Assembly (NCBI GenBank): GCA_903895995.1
Contig: CAITVX010000013.1
Span: 16,281-80,280 of the forward strand
Length of the DNA stretch: 64,000 nucleotides
Direction of reading: 5' to 3'
From: an uncultured Actinomycetes bacterium
GTDB taxonomy: Bacteria; Actinomycetota; Actinomycetes; Nanopelagicales; Nanopelagicaceae
Part shown: positions 34,394-43,666 of the stretch, one piece after another
How the letters are laid out: each line of letters opens with the position of its first letter
Numbering within the stretch: the stretch's first letter is position 1
Made by a program: the position numbers and the translations under genes
The notes under the pieces: model-generated
Told to the model about the DNA's origin: nothing
What the model saw: only the letters and a program-made list of their open reading frames with translations
The model's database searches: none

Positions 34394-35602
34394 ATGCTCG
34401 AGAACTCAGCCGAAGAACCGCTCCCAGTGAGGGCGATCTCAGAAGCTATCGGCGATTACCTCAGCAAGTTAGGTCCTGTCTGGATCGAGGGCGAACTCTC
34501 GGAAGTCTCTATCCGCCCCGGCGCGCAGATGGTCTTTATGAGATTGCGCGATACGAGCGCAGATATGAGCCTTTCGATCATGTGCCACAAATCAGTCTTA
34601 GAGGCAGTCAATCCATTACCGGCAAATGCTCGAGTCGTTATGTATTCAAAGGTCTCTTGGTATGCCAAGAGCGGATCTCTCTCGATGAGTGTCAAGGAGA
34701 TTCGCCAAGTTGGCGTGGGTGAACTGCTTGCAAGGCTTGAACAATTGAAGAACCTCTTAGCAAGTGAGGGTCTATTTGCCGCCGATCGCAAGCAACCTCT
34801 CCCCTTCCTTCCTAAAGTGGTTGGCCTTATCTGTGGCCGCAACTCAGATGCAGAGAAAGATGTCGTTGAAAATGCGAAACGTCGTTGGCCAGCGGTTCAA
34901 TTTGAAATTCGTGAGGTCGCAGTGCAAGGCGCCGCTGCGGTAGTTGAAGTATCAGCTGCGCTCCGTGAGCTCGATGCCAATCCTGATGTCGATGTCATTA
35001 TTATTACTCGCGGTGGTGGTTCTTTTGAAGATCTCCTTCCATTTAGCGATGAGAGTCTTGTAAGACTCGTGGCAGATGCCCGCACTCCGATTGTCAGCGC
35101 AATCGGCCATGAGAAGGATGCACCGCTCCTCGATCTCGTCGCAGATTGGCGCGCGTCGACGCCAACCGATGCTGGCAAGAGAGTCGTTCCAGATCTCATT
35201 GAAGAGCAGAGAAAGATTCGCAACCTGCAGGATCGCTCACTGCGATATATGCAGAACATGCTCAGCAACGAGCTCGCTGCAATTGCACAGATTAAGAGCA
35301 GGCCAATCTTTAAGGATCCACAGACGATGTTTACCTCTCGTGCCGAGGCGATCTCCTCTCTTCGCGCGCGAGCTCTGCGGGGAATGGAGGGCTCACTCGC
35401 TTTGGGTAGTGAGGAACTAGATTCACTCAAAGCTCAGCTTCGTACCCTCTCTCCTCAATCGACTCTCGATCGGGGCTATGCAGTGGTGCTTACAGATAAG
35501 GGCGAGATCATCCGAAAGGCTTCAAAGCTCAAAGCCGGAGATCACATCAGTATTAAGGTTGCAGAAGGTGTGGTCGCTGCCACAACCGATGCGGCGCTCT
35601 AA
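34394..35602 (+). CDS. xseA: Exodeoxyribonuclease VII large subunit
   Basis: 402 aa. N-terminal OB-fold (GPVWIEGELSEVSIRPGAQMVF), then the catalytic domain with GLICGRNSDAEKDV, IITRGGGSFEDLLPFSDE and SAIGHEKDAPLLD, and a C-terminal coiled-coil region for XseB binding. Degrades single-stranded DNA to oligonucleotides. xseB follows after 27 nt. Confidence 0.95.
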   Translation: MLENSAEEPLPVRAISEAIGDYLSKLGPVWIEGELSEVSIRPGAQMVFMRLRDTSADMSLSIMCHKSVLEAVNPLPANARVVMYSKVSWYAKSGSLSMSVKEIRQVGVGELLARLEQLKNLLASEGLFAADRKQPLPFLPKVVGLICGRNSDAEKDVVENAKRRWPAVQFEIREVAVQGAAAVVEVSAALRELDANPDVDVIIITRGGGSFEDLLPFSDESLVRLVADARTPIVSAIGHEKDAPLLDLVADWRASTPTDAGKRVVPDLIEEQRKIRNLQDRSLRYMQNMLSNELAAIAQIKSRPIFKDPQTMFTSRAEAISSLRARALRGMEGSLALGSEELDSLKAQLRTLSPQSTLDRGYAVVLTDKGEIIRKASKLKAGDHISIKVAEGVVAATTDAAL

Positions 35603-35629
35603 CAGTGAGACAGGAGTAGATTTAACGCC

Positions 35630-35845
35630 ATGGCTGAGAAGAAGATCTCCTACGAAGAGGCTCGCGATGAGCTTGAAAGTGTTGTTGAAGAGCTCGAATC
35701 TGGGCAATCAACGCTGGAAGAATCTCTCAAACTCTGGGAGCGCGGTGAAGTTTTAGCAAAGATCTGTCAGGAGTGGCTCGATGGTGCCACCGCAAAACTC
35801 AAGGCTGCGAAATCTGGTGTAGAAAAAGCAGAGAAAGATGCCTGA
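35630..35845 (+). CDS. xseB: Exodeoxyribonuclease VII small subunit
   Basis: 71 aa, with [20 protein letters not shown] and [16 protein letters not shown], the conserved two-helix XseB pattern, and a Lys/Ala-rich tail. It overlaps the fumarase start by 8 nt, so the three genes form one operon. Confidence 0.94.
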   Translation: MAEKKISYEEARDELESVVEELESGQSTLEESLKLWERGEVLAKICQEWLDGATAKLKAAKSGVEKAEKDA

Positions 35846-37490
35846 GTTCAACTACGAGGATCTCCTTCCTATCGGAGAAGATACGACCGAGTACCGGCTT
35901 GTATCGACTGAAGGCGTTTCAACATTCTCGGCGCAAGGGATGGAATTTCTTACAGTCTCCCCTGAGGCGATCACCAATTTAACTTCGCAAGCGATTCACG
36001 ATATCTCGCATTACCTTCGCGATGAGCACCTCCAGCAACTTGCCAACATCATGACCGATCCAGAGGCCTCGCCCAATGATCGCTTTGTCGCGCTCGACCT
36101 TTTAAAGAATGCAAATATTTCTGCAGGTGGTGTGCTCCCTATGTGCCAAGACACTGGGACTGCACTCATCATGGGAAAGAAGGGCCAACGGGTCCTCACT
36201 TCCGAGAAAGATGAGAGATCTATTTCACGGGGCGTTTACGATGCCTTCACTACTCTTAATCTGCGCTACTCCCAGATGGCTGCCATCACAACATGGGAAG
36301 AGAAGAACACCGGAAATAACTTGCCTGCCCAAGTTGAAATTTTCTCTGACTCAGATCATGCAGATGAATACAACTTTCTCTTCATCGCTAAAGGTGGAGG
36401 TAGCGCCAACAAGTCCTTCCTCTATCAAGAGACGAAGGCGGTGCTGAATCCAACCTCCTTTATGAATTGGCTGGATGAGAAACTTCGCTCACTCGGTACA
36501 GCCGCATGCCCTCCGTACCACCTTGCTATTGTGATCGGTGGAACGAGCGCCGAGCAGACGGTCAAAACTGCAAAGCTCGCATCTACCCACTACTTGGATT
36601 CACTACCAACGACCGGCGATGCAAAGACCGGCCGAGCATTTAGAGATCTCGACCTTGAAAAGGATGTCCTCGAACTAACCCGCACACTTGGAATCGGCGC
36701 TCAATTTGGAGGCAAGTACTTCTGCCACGATGTTCGGGTTGTCAGGCTCCCGCGCCACGGCGCTTCTCTACCAATCGCCATTGCAGTCTCCTGCTCTGCT
36801 GATCGGCAGGCGAAGGGAAAGATCACCAAAGATGGCATCTTCCTCGAAAAACTTGAGCGAGATCCAGCCAGATTCTTACCCGAGACAACTGATGAGCATC
36901 TCAATGACGATGTAGTGAAGATTGATCTCAATCAACCAATCTCAGAAGTTCGAAGGATCCTCTCTGGCTATCCCATCAAGACTCGTATTGAGCTAAATGG
37001 CACTCTGATCGTTGCCCGAGATCTCGCCCATTCAAAGTTGAAGGCCATGCTCGATGCAGGCCAAGAGCTCCCCCAATACTTCAAGGATCATGCCGTCTAC
37101 TACGCCGGCCCTGCAAAGACTCCAGTCGGATATGCATCTGGCTCCTTTGGTCCAACGACCGCTGGCCGCATGGATTCCTATGTCGATCAATTCCAGGCAG
37201 CGGGCGGCTCGATGATCATGCTTGCGAAGGGCAATCGATCTCAAGCGGTGACCGATGCCTGTAAGAAATATGGTGGCTTCTACTTAGGTTCTATCGGTGG
37301 CCCAGCTGCCCGGCTCGCTCAAGATTGCATCAAAAGAGTTGAGGTCTTAGATTTCGAAGAGCTCGGCATGGAGGCGATCTGGAAGATTGAGGTTGAAAAC
37401 TTCCCCGCTTTTATCGTTGTCGACGATAAGGGAAATGATTTCTTCGCTGAAACGAGTAAGCCGCTATCGATTGGCAAGAAGCCCAACTAG
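35838..37490 (+). CDS. fumA: Class I fumarate hydratase (Fe-S)
   Basis: Interconverts fumarate and malate in the TCA cycle. 550 aa with the two halves of class I enzymes: [21 protein letters not shown] (first cluster Cys) near residue 95-112, [18 protein letters not shown] near 224 and [18 protein letters not shown] near 296, and a C-terminal half [21 protein letters not shown] plus [15 protein letters not shown]. These Cys residues bind an oxygen-sensitive 4Fe-4S cluster. No class II fumC is in the window. Its stop abuts the convergent transglycosylase stop. Confidence 0.94.
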   Translation: MPEFNYEDLLPIGEDTTEYRLVSTEGVSTFSAQGMEFLTVSPEAITNLTSQAIHDISHYLRDEHLQQLANIMTDPEASPNDRFVALDLLKNANISAGGVLPMCQDTGTALIMGKKGQRVLTSEKDERSISRGVYDAFTTLNLRYSQMAAITTWEEKNTGNNLPAQVEIFSDSDHADEYNFLFIAKGGGSANKSFLYQETKAVLNPTSFMNWLDEKLRSLGTAACPPYHLAIVIGGTSAEQTVKTAKLASTHYLDSLPTTGDAKTGRAFRDLDLEKDVLELTRTLGIGAQFGGKYFCHDVRVVRLPRHGASLPIAIAVSCSADRQAKGKITKDGIFLEKLERDPARFLPETTDEHLNDDVVKIDLNQPISEVRRILSGYPIKTRIELNGTLIVARDLAHSKLKAMLDAGQELPQYFKDHAVYYAGPAKTPVGYASGSFGPTTAGRMDSYVDQFQAAGGSMIMLAKGNRSQAVTDACKKYGGFYLGSIGGPAARLAQDCIKRVEVLDFEELGMEAIWKIEVENFPAFIVVDDKGNDFFAETSKPLSIGKKPN

Positions 37491-38117
37491 TTAGTAGCTG
37501 CCACTCCGAAGATGCTTTGCCAGTGCCTTACATGGCGTTCCATAACGAATGCTGATGTAGCGAAGGCCCCATTTAATTTGAGTGATGGGATTTGTGCGCC
37601 AATCCATTGCGACGATCTCCATCTTGTCGGCTGGAAGTGCCTGGGCAATTCCGTGGGCGCCGCTTCGATAGTTATGGGCCTGGAAATTCCAATGGCTCTC
37701 TTTATTCCAGAGAGTATTGAGACAGGTCGTTTGCGCCGCGCTCCAGTGGTAGGTCGCATCAATCAGTGATTGAGCAACGGTCTGGGCGCCGGTTGGGGTC
37801 TTTGCGAGTTCAACTTGTTCAGAGGCGAGAGCGACCAAGGACATCTGGCGAGCGCTCACTGCCGGGATCGAACCAAGATCCATCAGCCCTGGGGCTAATG
37901 GTGGGGTTGTTGTCGGCACCATCAGAGCTTGATCCCCCGAAAGGGCTGGGCGGTTATTTGCCGGAGAGTCACGCTGGATCGTGGTGGGAGCGATATCTGC
38001 GATATTGAGGTCGCGATGGAAACTGACCTGGGCAAATGTCGTATCAACCGAGGCGAGGATCGAGATGATGAAGGCAGCGCCGACCGCCAGAGCTGGTTTA
38101 CGTAACTGTGGGATCAA
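37491..38117 (-). CDS. Secreted lytic transglycosylase-like (SLT) protein
   Basis: 208 aa with a Sec signal peptide (residues 1-30, AVGAAFIISILASVDTTFAQ), a linker rich in Pro/Thr/Ala, and a C-terminal lysozyme-like domain (about 125-208): NTLWNKESHWNFQAHN carries the probable catalytic Glu, then SGAHGIAQALPADKM and TQIKWGLRYISIRYG. It should cleave peptidoglycan outside the membrane. It is preceded by a nearly 300-nt leader with several inverted repeats, and SD GAGAGGAGG lies 12 nt before its ATG. Confidence 0.85.
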   Translation of the reverse strand: MIPQLRKPALAVGAAFIISILASVDTTFAQVSFHRDLNIADIAPTTIQRDSPANNRPALSGDQALMVPTTTPPLAPGLMDLGSIPAVSARQMSLVALASEQVELAKTPTGAQTVAQSLIDATYHWSAAQTTCLNTLWNKESHWNFQAHNYRSGAHGIAQALPADKMEIVAMDWRTNPITQIKWGLRYISIRYGTPCKALAKHLRSGSY

Positions 38118-38300
38118 AGATCCGCCTCCTCTCTTGCTCTTCGAGTTCTAGAAAAGTTCATCTGGGGTACCCCAGAAGTTCTTTGTCGGGCTAAAGAGTT
38201 ACATCCATGCCATTCATCGGCAAACCCAAACCCGCTTAGCGGTGGAGAAAGTTTTAACTCACAGTTTTGGGGCTCTGTAAAAGTGCAGGTCAGCCTCGAA
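38118..38300 (-). promoter_or_regulatory. Structured leader of the transglycosylase gene; candidate c-di-AMP (ydaO-type) riboswitch
   Basis: On the minus strand: CCGC-TAA-GCGG hairpin (38232-38242), then GGGTTTGCC, GATGAATGGC, and GTAACTCTTTAGCCCGACA (38184-38202), which resembles the 3' core of ydaO-type RNAs, followed by a perfect 16-bp palindrome TCTGGGGTACCCCAGA (38161-38176). In actinobacteria ydaO riboswitches precede genes for cell-wall hydrolases such as rpf. The match is by eye and incomplete, and the usual closing stem P1 is not clear. At minimum it is a long, structured 5' leader. Confidence 0.35.
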
Positions 38301-38411
38301 AGAGTGGCAAATGTCCGATTTGTCTTCTCAGCCAATTTTTTGCCTTAGAATGAGGGCAAGGTGGTGCCGTGGGGTGAGGCGAGTTGAGCGACTCCAGCTA
38401 CTAAGAAGATA

Positions 38412-39800
38412 TCAAGCCGAGAAGTTGAGTGGCTCTTCCAGCATCTCGGTGACAAGGGCTGCGATTGCAGATCGTTCAGATCTGGTGAGGGTCACATGGG
38501 CGAAGAGGGCATGTCCCTTCAAGGATTCGACGACCGCTGCGATTCCATCGTGTCGACCGACGCGCAAGTTGTCACGCTGGGCGATGTCGTGAGTCAAAAT
38601 GACGCGCGAGCCTTGGCCAATTCGAGAGAGAACAGTCAGGAGAACCCCTCGCTCCAAAGATTGGGCCTCATCCACGATCACAAAGCTGTCATGGAGTGAG
38701 CGTCCGCGGATATGAGTGAGTGGCAGAACTTCGATGAGGCCCCGATCCACGATCTCATCGATCACACTCTGGCTTACAAGAGCTCCCAAAGTATCGAAGA
38801 CCGCCTGGGCCCATGGTGACATCTTCTCGTTTTCAGAGCCAGGTAGATATCCAAGCTCTTGGCCACCCACTGCATAGAGCGGGCGGAAGATGACGACCTT
38901 CTTATGGTGGCGACGTTCCAGAACAGCTTCAAGTCCGGCGCAGAGAGCGAGCGCAGATTTTCCAGTTCCTGCTCGGCCACCGAGGGAGACGATTCCAATT
39001 TCATTATCGAGTAAGAGATCGAGAGCCACTCGCTGTTCTGCCGAGCGACCATGTAATCCAAAGGCAGAGCGATCACCGCGAACAAGTTGAATCTTCTTAT
39101 CTGGGGTAACTCTCGCGAGGGCGCTTCCCTTTTCGGAGTGGAGAACGAGCCCTGTATGCACTGGGTGTTCGGTTCCGAGTTCATGGGCAGTTCGATCATT
39201 CTCATAGAGAGAGTCGATGACAGTTCCGCCAACGCTCGCCTCAACAATTCCGGTCCAGCCAGCGCTCGATGCCAACTCGGCGCGATACTCCTCGGCTTCA
39301 ACACCGCACGATGAAGCCTTCACGCGAAGTGGGAGGTCCTTAGTAACGAGAACAACCTCGCGACCTTCGGCCATTAAGTTCTTAGCGATTGCCAGGATGC
39401 GGGTGTCATTTGAACCATCGCGCATAAAGCCAGATGGCAGCGATGAGACATCAGAGTGATTGAGTTCAACTCGCATCGAGCCGCCCTCATCGTTGATATC
39501 GATCGACTCATCCAGGCGTCCATGCTTGATGCGAATATCATCGAGCATCCGAAGGGCAGATCGCGCAAAATATCCGAGCTCTGGGTGGTCTCGCTTCATC
39601 TCAAGTTCGCCGATAACGATGATCGGAATAATCACTTCATGCTCGGCAAAGCGGCCAATCGCCGCCGGATCCGCTAGGAGAACACTTGTATCTAATACAT
39701 ATGTCTTGCGACCTTTATGGCTTTTGGATGAGGCCAAAGTGGGTATCTCGCATTTCCAGGCGAAGTATTCGGCTCCGGGGGAATCGGACTTATAGCCCAA
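38412..39800 (-). CDS. PIN-PhoH fusion ATPase
   Basis: 462 aa. N-terminal PIN ribonuclease-like domain ([16 protein letters not shown] with the first acidic residue, then ELEMKRD and [10 protein letters not shown]) followed by a PhoH ATPase domain: [18 protein letters not shown], Walker [19 protein letters not shown], Walker [12 protein letters not shown] and [14 protein letters not shown]. Actinobacterial PhoH2 proteins of this layout unwind and cleave RNA. The first codon TTG at 39800 is unusual; the true start could be later, but PIN begins at about residue 34, leaving little room. Confidence 0.85.
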   Translation of the reverse strand: MGYKSDSPGAEYFAWKCEIPTLASSKSHKGRKTYVLDTSVLLADPAAIGRFAEHEVIIPIIVIGELEMKRDHPELGYFARSALRMLDDIRIKHGRLDESIDINDEGGSMRVELNHSDVSSLPSGFMRDGSNDTRILAIAKNLMAEGREVVLVTKDLPLRVKASSCGVEAEEYRAELASSAGWTGIVEASVGGTVIDSLYENDRTAHELGTEHPVHTGLVLHSEKGSALARVTPDKKIQLVRGDRSAFGLHGRSAEQRVALDLLLDNEIGIVSLGGRAGTGKSALALCAGLEAVLERRHHKKVVIFRPLYAVGGQELGYLPGSENEKMSPWAQAVFDTLGALVSQSVIDEIVDRGLIEVLPLTHIRGRSLHDSFVIVDEAQSLERGVLLTVLSRIGQGSRVILTHDIAQRDNLRVGRHDGIAAVVESLKGHALFAHVTLTRSERSAIAALVTEMLEEPLNFSA

Positions 39801-39912
39801 AAGGTAGAACTCGCCAGAGCGCGGGGGTGGGCGACACGCAGTTGTGGAAAGTTAAATTTTCGTGACGATTAAGGTCTTGCTCGATCCCCAGAATTCAGGA
39901 ATCCCTTCAGCA

Positions 39913-40707
39913 TCAGTGCCCGAATCGGCGATGGCGCTGGGCATAGGCCCTAAGGGCTCGCAAAAAATCCACTCGACGAAAATCTGGCCAATAGGCTTCA
40001 CAGAAATAGAACTCAGAGTGAGCAGATTGCCAGAGTAAGAATCCTGAAAGTCGCTGCTCCCCCGAAGTTCGGATCACAAGTTCGGGGTCTGGCATTCCCT
40101 TTGTATAGAGATGCTTATCAATCTCTGCAATCGTGAGGTGTTCTGCAATCTCATCTGCAGATTTTTTGCCTTCGATTCCAGTCTTGATGTAATCCCGAAC
40201 CGCATCAACGATCTCACGTCGCCCGCCATAGCCAATCGCCACATTCACAACGATCTTCGAGCACCCTCTCGAACTCTCTTCCGCAGATTTCAAGCTCTCT
40301 TGTAACCATTGCGGTAAGAGATCAAGGGCCCCCAGTGCGTGAAGCTCCCAACGATTCTGGGCAGCAAGGTATTCGACCGCTCCTGCAATAATTTTCAAGA
40401 GGGAGTCGAGTTCATCTGCATCGCGATTGAGATTATCTGTACTTAAAAGCCAGAGAGTGATGATCGTGACATCTGCCTCTTCGCACCAATCGAGGAGTTC
40501 GATAATCTTTTCGGCGCCTTTGCGGTGGCCATCTTCAGGGCGGCCAAAGTTGTTCTTCGCCCATCGCCTATTGCCATCCAAAATTACCCCGACGTGATTG
40601 GGGGTTTGGGTGCGATCTAATTGGCGAAGTAAGCGTTTTTCATAGAGCGGATAGAGCAGAGATTTAATGGCAGGTTTAACAAGATCGCGTATTGGATCGA
40701 CTGCCAT
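39913..40707 (-). CDS. uppS: Cis-prenyltransferase (undecaprenyl/decaprenyl diphosphate synthase)
   Basis: 264 aa. Signature VGVILDGNRRWAKNNFGRPEDGHRKGAEKI (catalytic Asp and the diphosphate-binding loop), LWLLSTDNLNR, VNVAIGYGGRREIVDAV and TSGEQRLSGFLLWQSAHSEFYFCEAYWPDF. Makes the long-chain polyprenyl diphosphate carrier for peptidoglycan and glycans; chain length cannot be read from sequence. It follows DUF3817 and SURF1 on the same strand. Confidence 0.95.
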   Translation of the reverse strand: MAVDPIRDLVKPAIKSLLYPLYEKRLLRQLDRTQTPNHVGVILDGNRRWAKNNFGRPEDGHRKGAEKIIELLDWCEEADVTIITLWLLSTDNLNRDADELDSLLKIIAGAVEYLAAQNRWELHALGALDLLPQWLQESLKSAEESSRGCSKIVVNVAIGYGGRREIVDAVRDYIKTGIEGKKSADEIAEHLTIAEIDKHLYTKGMPDPELVIRTSGEQRLSGFLLWQSAHSEFYFCEAYWPDFRRVDFLRALRAYAQRHRRFGH

Positions 40708-40723
40708 GTCGTGTACTTACTCG

Positions 40724-41059
40724 TTATTCATGATTGAGCGCTGCATATTCAGCGACAGCGCGACGATCAGCGACAAAAGATGCGACCGGGAATGTCCCTG
40801 CGAGCATATAAAAGAAGGCGACTTTAAGTGGCTTTCGCACGGCGAAGCAGTAGTTAAAAGTCACAAGGATATAGACCATATAAGCAAAGCCATGGACTAC
40901 TGCGATGGAGCGAATAGCATTTGGGACATTGTCATTGGTGGCAGTCAGCTTGATTGGGAGATAGACCAACCAGAGAAGGAGGGACATAACTCCTGCGATA
41001 TTTGCCATGAGACGAAAGCGGGCGAACGCACCAGCCTTATTTGCCTTGAGAAGATTCAT
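40724..41059 (-). CDS. DUF3817 family small membrane protein
   Basis: 111 aa with three hydrophobic helices (about residues 18-38, 51-71, 78-95). ANIAGVMSLLLWLVYLPIKL and VHGFAYMVYILVTFNY are typical of DUF3817, an integral membrane family sometimes found as C-terminal module of actinobacterial transporters. Function is unknown. Four nt downstream of the SURF1 gene. Confidence 0.85.
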   Translation of the reverse strand: MNLLKANKAGAFARFRLMANIAGVMSLLLWLVYLPIKLTATNDNVPNAIRSIAVVHGFAYMVYILVTFNYCFAVRKPLKVAFFYMLAGTFPVASFVADRRAVAEYAALNHE

Positions 41060-41063
41060 GGAT

Positions 41064-41765
41064 TCACTCTACCTTTTCAGATCGATCTTGAGCGCGATTG
41101 ACTGAACGGTTATAGAAGGGTGCAAAGAGCACGAGTATCGCCATAAACCACCATGTCACGACATAAGCGATGTGTTGCCAGTAGAAACCTCCGACTGGCG
41201 AAATCAAGGGCGGTGATGGGATTCGATCCCCAAGAATCTGAACTCCAGATCCCTCCTTTTCAGATCTCGCACTGACATATCCATCAAAGAGTTGGTACTT
41301 ACCTACTCCAGCGACAAGGGCAGGATCTAGGCGAGAGAGAGTTGTTGCATCCCCATTTGCATGGTCCTCATTTTGATGGGGGTAGAGGCGACCGGTCACG
41401 GTGACCTCATCAGACCGCGCAGTCAGAGATTGATTATCTAACCCTCGAACGACCAAAATCGCTCGATTGCGAGAGAGCTCCATCAATCCAACTTGTAGAT
41501 CTACAGTCTTATTTGCTGTGAGTACCTGCCGAGGTGCGTGATAGAACTTCACGTAATGGCCAGTAAAGGTGACAAGGCGGTTGTAGGCGGCATCACGCAA
41601 GTTATGCCCGGCAGCTGCAACGCTCTCTAAATTAATAATGGGGCGTTCTGGCGGAGTCTGCGATTGGTGTTGCACATCTTGGGCCCTATGAAGTTGCCAC
41701 AGTCCGAGTTCAACAAAGCCTGCAGAGAGGAGCAACACTATGAGAATTGATCCGAGCTTCTTCAT
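41064..41765 (-). CDS. SURF1-family cytochrome oxidase assembly protein
   Basis: 233 aa with an N-terminal helix (GSILIVLLLSAGFVELGLWQL; LGLWQLHRAQ is the family motif GxWQxxR), a periplasm-side domain with RLVTFTGHY and RAILVVRGL, and a C-terminal helix (HIAYVVTWWFMAILVLFAPFY). SURF1 helps insert heme a into cytochrome aa3 oxidase. No oxidase genes are in the window. Start ATGA overlaps the stop of the 49-aa gene upstream. Confidence 0.88.
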   Translation of the reverse strand: MKKLGSILIVLLLSAGFVELGLWQLHRAQDVQHQSQTPPERPIINLESVAAAGHNLRDAAYNRLVTFTGHYVKFYHAPRQVLTANKTVDLQVGLMELSRNRAILVVRGLDNQSLTARSDEVTVTGRLYPHQNEDHANGDATTLSRLDPALVAGVGKYQLFDGYVSARSEKEGSGVQILGDRIPSPPLISPVGGFYWQHIAYVVTWWFMAILVLFAPFYNRSVNRAQDRSEKVE

Positions 41766-41911
41766 TCGTTGTTGGGATCATCCTGACGTCCCTGCGCTCG
41801 CTTATAGCGGCGATAGAAACTAACGCAGAGAAGAGCTACAGCGAGAGTCAAAAAGATCATTGTCAGAGAGCCCGCGATGCCAACATTCACATTCTGCGTA
41901 GTGTCGTTCAT
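41762..41911 (-). CDS. 49-aa single-span membrane protein upstream of SURF1
   Basis: The minus strand from ATG 41911 encodes MNDTTQNVNVGIAGSLTMIF, a hydrophobic helix to about residue 32 (LTLAVALLCVSF), then YRRYKRAQGRQDDPNNE-stop. The stop overlaps the SURF1 start as ATGA, and a GATACT box ends 7 nt before the ATG; both support a real, translated gene. By position it could be a small oxidase-assembly or cytochrome-related peptide, but I recognise no family. Confidence 0.65.
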   Translation of the reverse strand: MNDTTQNVNVGIAGSLTMIFLTLAVALLCVSFYRRYKRAQGRQDDPNNE

Positions 41912-41917
41912 AGTGGA

Positions 41918-41923
41918 AGTATC
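41918..41923 (-). promoter_or_regulatory. -10 box of the 49-aa gene / SURF1 operon (leaderless)
   Basis: Minus strand GATACT, last T 7 nt before the ATG at 41911. Confidence 0.5.
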
Positions 41924-41943
41924 CCCCATTTGCACAATCACCG

Positions 41944-41949
41944 TAGACT
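41944..41949 (+). promoter_or_regulatory. -10 box of DUF4307 gene (leaderless)
   Basis: TAGACT, last T 8 nt before the ATG at 41957. Confidence 0.5.
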
Positions 41950-41956
41950 CTTAACC

Positions 41957-42364
41957 ATGCGCCGCGAAGATGACCCTTATCTCAGAGCGCGTTATGGGAT
42001 CGCCGAGCCATCAAGATCTCGCTATAAAAAGTGGTTCACACCCGCACTTATCGTCCTGCTGGTTGGGGGCTCTTGGCTCGCCTGGTCTGCCAATCATTAC
42101 AGCCGCCCAGAAGTGAGGTCGACTCTTATCTCTTTTAAGGCGATCGATAGTTCACATATGCAGGTGCGCTATTCCATCTCATTTCGCACTGCAAGCAAGG
42201 CCCACCTCTGCCAGTTAGTAGCACGTGATTTCTCTGCCAATACGGTCGGTGAGATCACCGATCGCTTCCCTGCAGGCGCATTTATGCCATCAACGATCGT
42301 CAGCACGATCCCCACCCGTGTGGCCGCTGTTAATGCTGCAATCATTCGATGTGCCATCGCCTGA
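41957..42364 (+). CDS. DUF4307-like membrane-anchored protein
   Basis: 135 aa from ATG 41957: MRREDDPYLRARYG, a transmembrane helix (FTPALIVLLVGGSWLAWSA, about residues 24-42) and an extracytoplasmic beta-rich domain of about 90 residues. Layout and position directly before greA match DUF4307 (Rv1081c type). Function unknown. An open frame extends back to 41747, but that part is antisense to the SURF1 operon and should not be included. Confidence 0.8.
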   Translation: MRREDDPYLRARYGIAEPSRSRYKKWFTPALIVLLVGGSWLAWSANHYSRPEVRSTLISFKAIDSSHMQVRYSISFRTASKAHLCQLVARDFSANTVGEITDRFPAGAFMPSTIVSTIPTRVAAVNAAIIRCAIA

Positions 42365-42388
42365 GCATCCAGTAAAGTTCATTCTCTT

Positions 42389-42874
42389 ATGAGTACCTCT
42401 AATTCACCTCAGACATGGCTGACCCACGAAGCGGCGGATCGACTTCGCGCTGAGCTCGCCGACCTCGAAGGTCCGCGCCGTGCTGATGTCATCAAGAAGA
42501 TTGAAGCGGCTCGCGCCGAAGGAGATCTCAAAGAGAATGGCGGCTATCACGCAGCCAAGGATGAGCAAGGAAAGATTGAAGCGCGCATTCGCCAGTTAAA
42601 GCAGATGCTTGAGAACGCTCATATTGGCGAGCCACCTGCATCAGCTGATGGACTCGTTGGCCAAGGAATGAAAGTTACCGTCGACCTCATGGGCGATGAA
42701 GTGATCTTCTTACTCGGATCTCGCGAGATTGCATCAGATGATCTTGATGTCTATTCAGAGAAGTCACCATTGGGCGGCGCCGTCCACGGCCAAACCATTG
42801 GTGCGACAGTTACTTACACCGCTCCCAATGGACGTGAAATCTCAGTGACTATCAAGGCCGCTGAGTACCTCTAG
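42389..42874 (+). CDS. greA: Transcription elongation factor GreA
   Basis: 161 aa. N-terminal coiled coil with EAADRLRAELADLE, IEAARAEGDLKENGGYHAAKDEQG (acidic tip DLKENGGYHAAKDE) and C-terminal SPLGGAVHGQTIGATVTYTAPNG. Rescues backtracked RNA polymerase by stimulating transcript cleavage. Convergent with the ABC permease gene, with 3 nt between them. Confidence 0.97.
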   Translation: MSTSNSPQTWLTHEAADRLRAELADLEGPRRADVIKKIEAARAEGDLKENGGYHAAKDEQGKIEARIRQLKQMLENAHIGEPPASADGLVGQGMKVTVDLMGDEVIFLLGSREIASDDLDVYSEKSPLGGAVHGQTIGATVTYTAPNGREISVTIKAAEYL

Positions 42875-42877
42875 GAA

Positions 42878-43666
42878 TTACTTATTAGTGTTCTTATATT
42901 TCTGAACACTGAGCGGAACGAAGATCGCCATAATCAGAACCATGTAGAGAAGTGATGTCTGAATAGGGTGAGTGCTCGGGAACGAGTTCTTTGTAACTCC
43001 AAACATATTCTGAAATCCAAAGAGCTGCCTGACTCCGGCAACCATCGTTGAAACGGGGTTCCATTCAGCGACATATTGAAGTGGCTTTGGCATCGATGTC
43101 GTTGATGCGAAAGCATTCGAAAGAAATGTCAGCGGGAATGTAAAGAGGAAGCTGATATTTGCGACAACTCTCGCATCTTTCGCAACGAGCCCAGCAAAGA
43201 TTCCTGCCCAGCTCAGTGCATAGCCAAAGAGTAAGAGCATAAGAAAGCCAAGGCTGATCTTGAGTAGCCCTGAAGTGGGCCTCCATCCAACAAGATATCC
43301 CGCAGTTCCCATAACGGCGATAACAACTATGTTCAGCAAGCCATCACCGAGTGTGCGCCCAGTAACGACTGCAGCTCTCGAGATAGGAAGTGATCGGAAG
43401 CGATCGATCAGACCCTTCTCCATATCTTGTGCCATGCCTTGAGCTGTTGCCGCAAGCGTGAATGTCACAGTTTGAACGAAGATTCCTGGCATCAGCAATT
43501 GCACATAGCCACCCTTGATGCCCGATCCAAGGCCCGCAAAGACGTAGCGGAAGAGGAGCACAAACATGACCGGCTGAATAGTGTTGAAAATTAATACTTC
43601 TGGGACGCGAGCCAATTGAAGTAATTGGCGCTTCATGATGACGAGTGAATCCGAGAGCGCTCTCAT
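42878..43666 (-). CDS. ABC-2 type exporter permease (DrrB-like)
   Basis: 262 aa with six hydrophobic segments and the ABC-2 motif region LIDRFRSLPISRAAVVTGRTLGDGLLN. Together with the ATPase it forms a half-size exporter of the daunorubicin-resistance group; the exported compound is unknown. Its start overlaps the ATPase stop by 4 nt. Confidence 0.9.
   Translation of the reverse strand: MRALSDSLVIMKRQLLQLARVPEVLIFNTIQPVMFVLLFRYVFAGLGSGIKGGYVQLLMPGIFVQTVTFTLAATAQGMAQDMEKGLIDRFRSLPISRAAVVTGRTLGDGLLNIVVIAVMGTAGYLVGWRPTSGLLKISLGFLMLLLFGYALSWAGIFAGLVAKDARVVANISFLFTFPLTFLSNAFASTTSMPKPLQYVAEWNPVSTMVAGVRQLFGFQNMFGVTKNSFPSTHPIQTSLLYMVLIMAIFVPLSVQKYKNTNK

Noticed and set aside
34897..35430. Minus-strand open frame of 177 codons within xseA
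   Set aside because: Ser/Arg-rich translation with no domain motifs; it is the antisense shadow of a clearly recognised nuclease subunit.
41747..41956. N-terminal extension of the DUF4307 gene to 41747
   Set aside because: The extension is antisense to the SURF1 start and the 49-aa gene, is polar and non-conserved in appearance, and the ATG at 41957 has a -10 box at leaderless distance.
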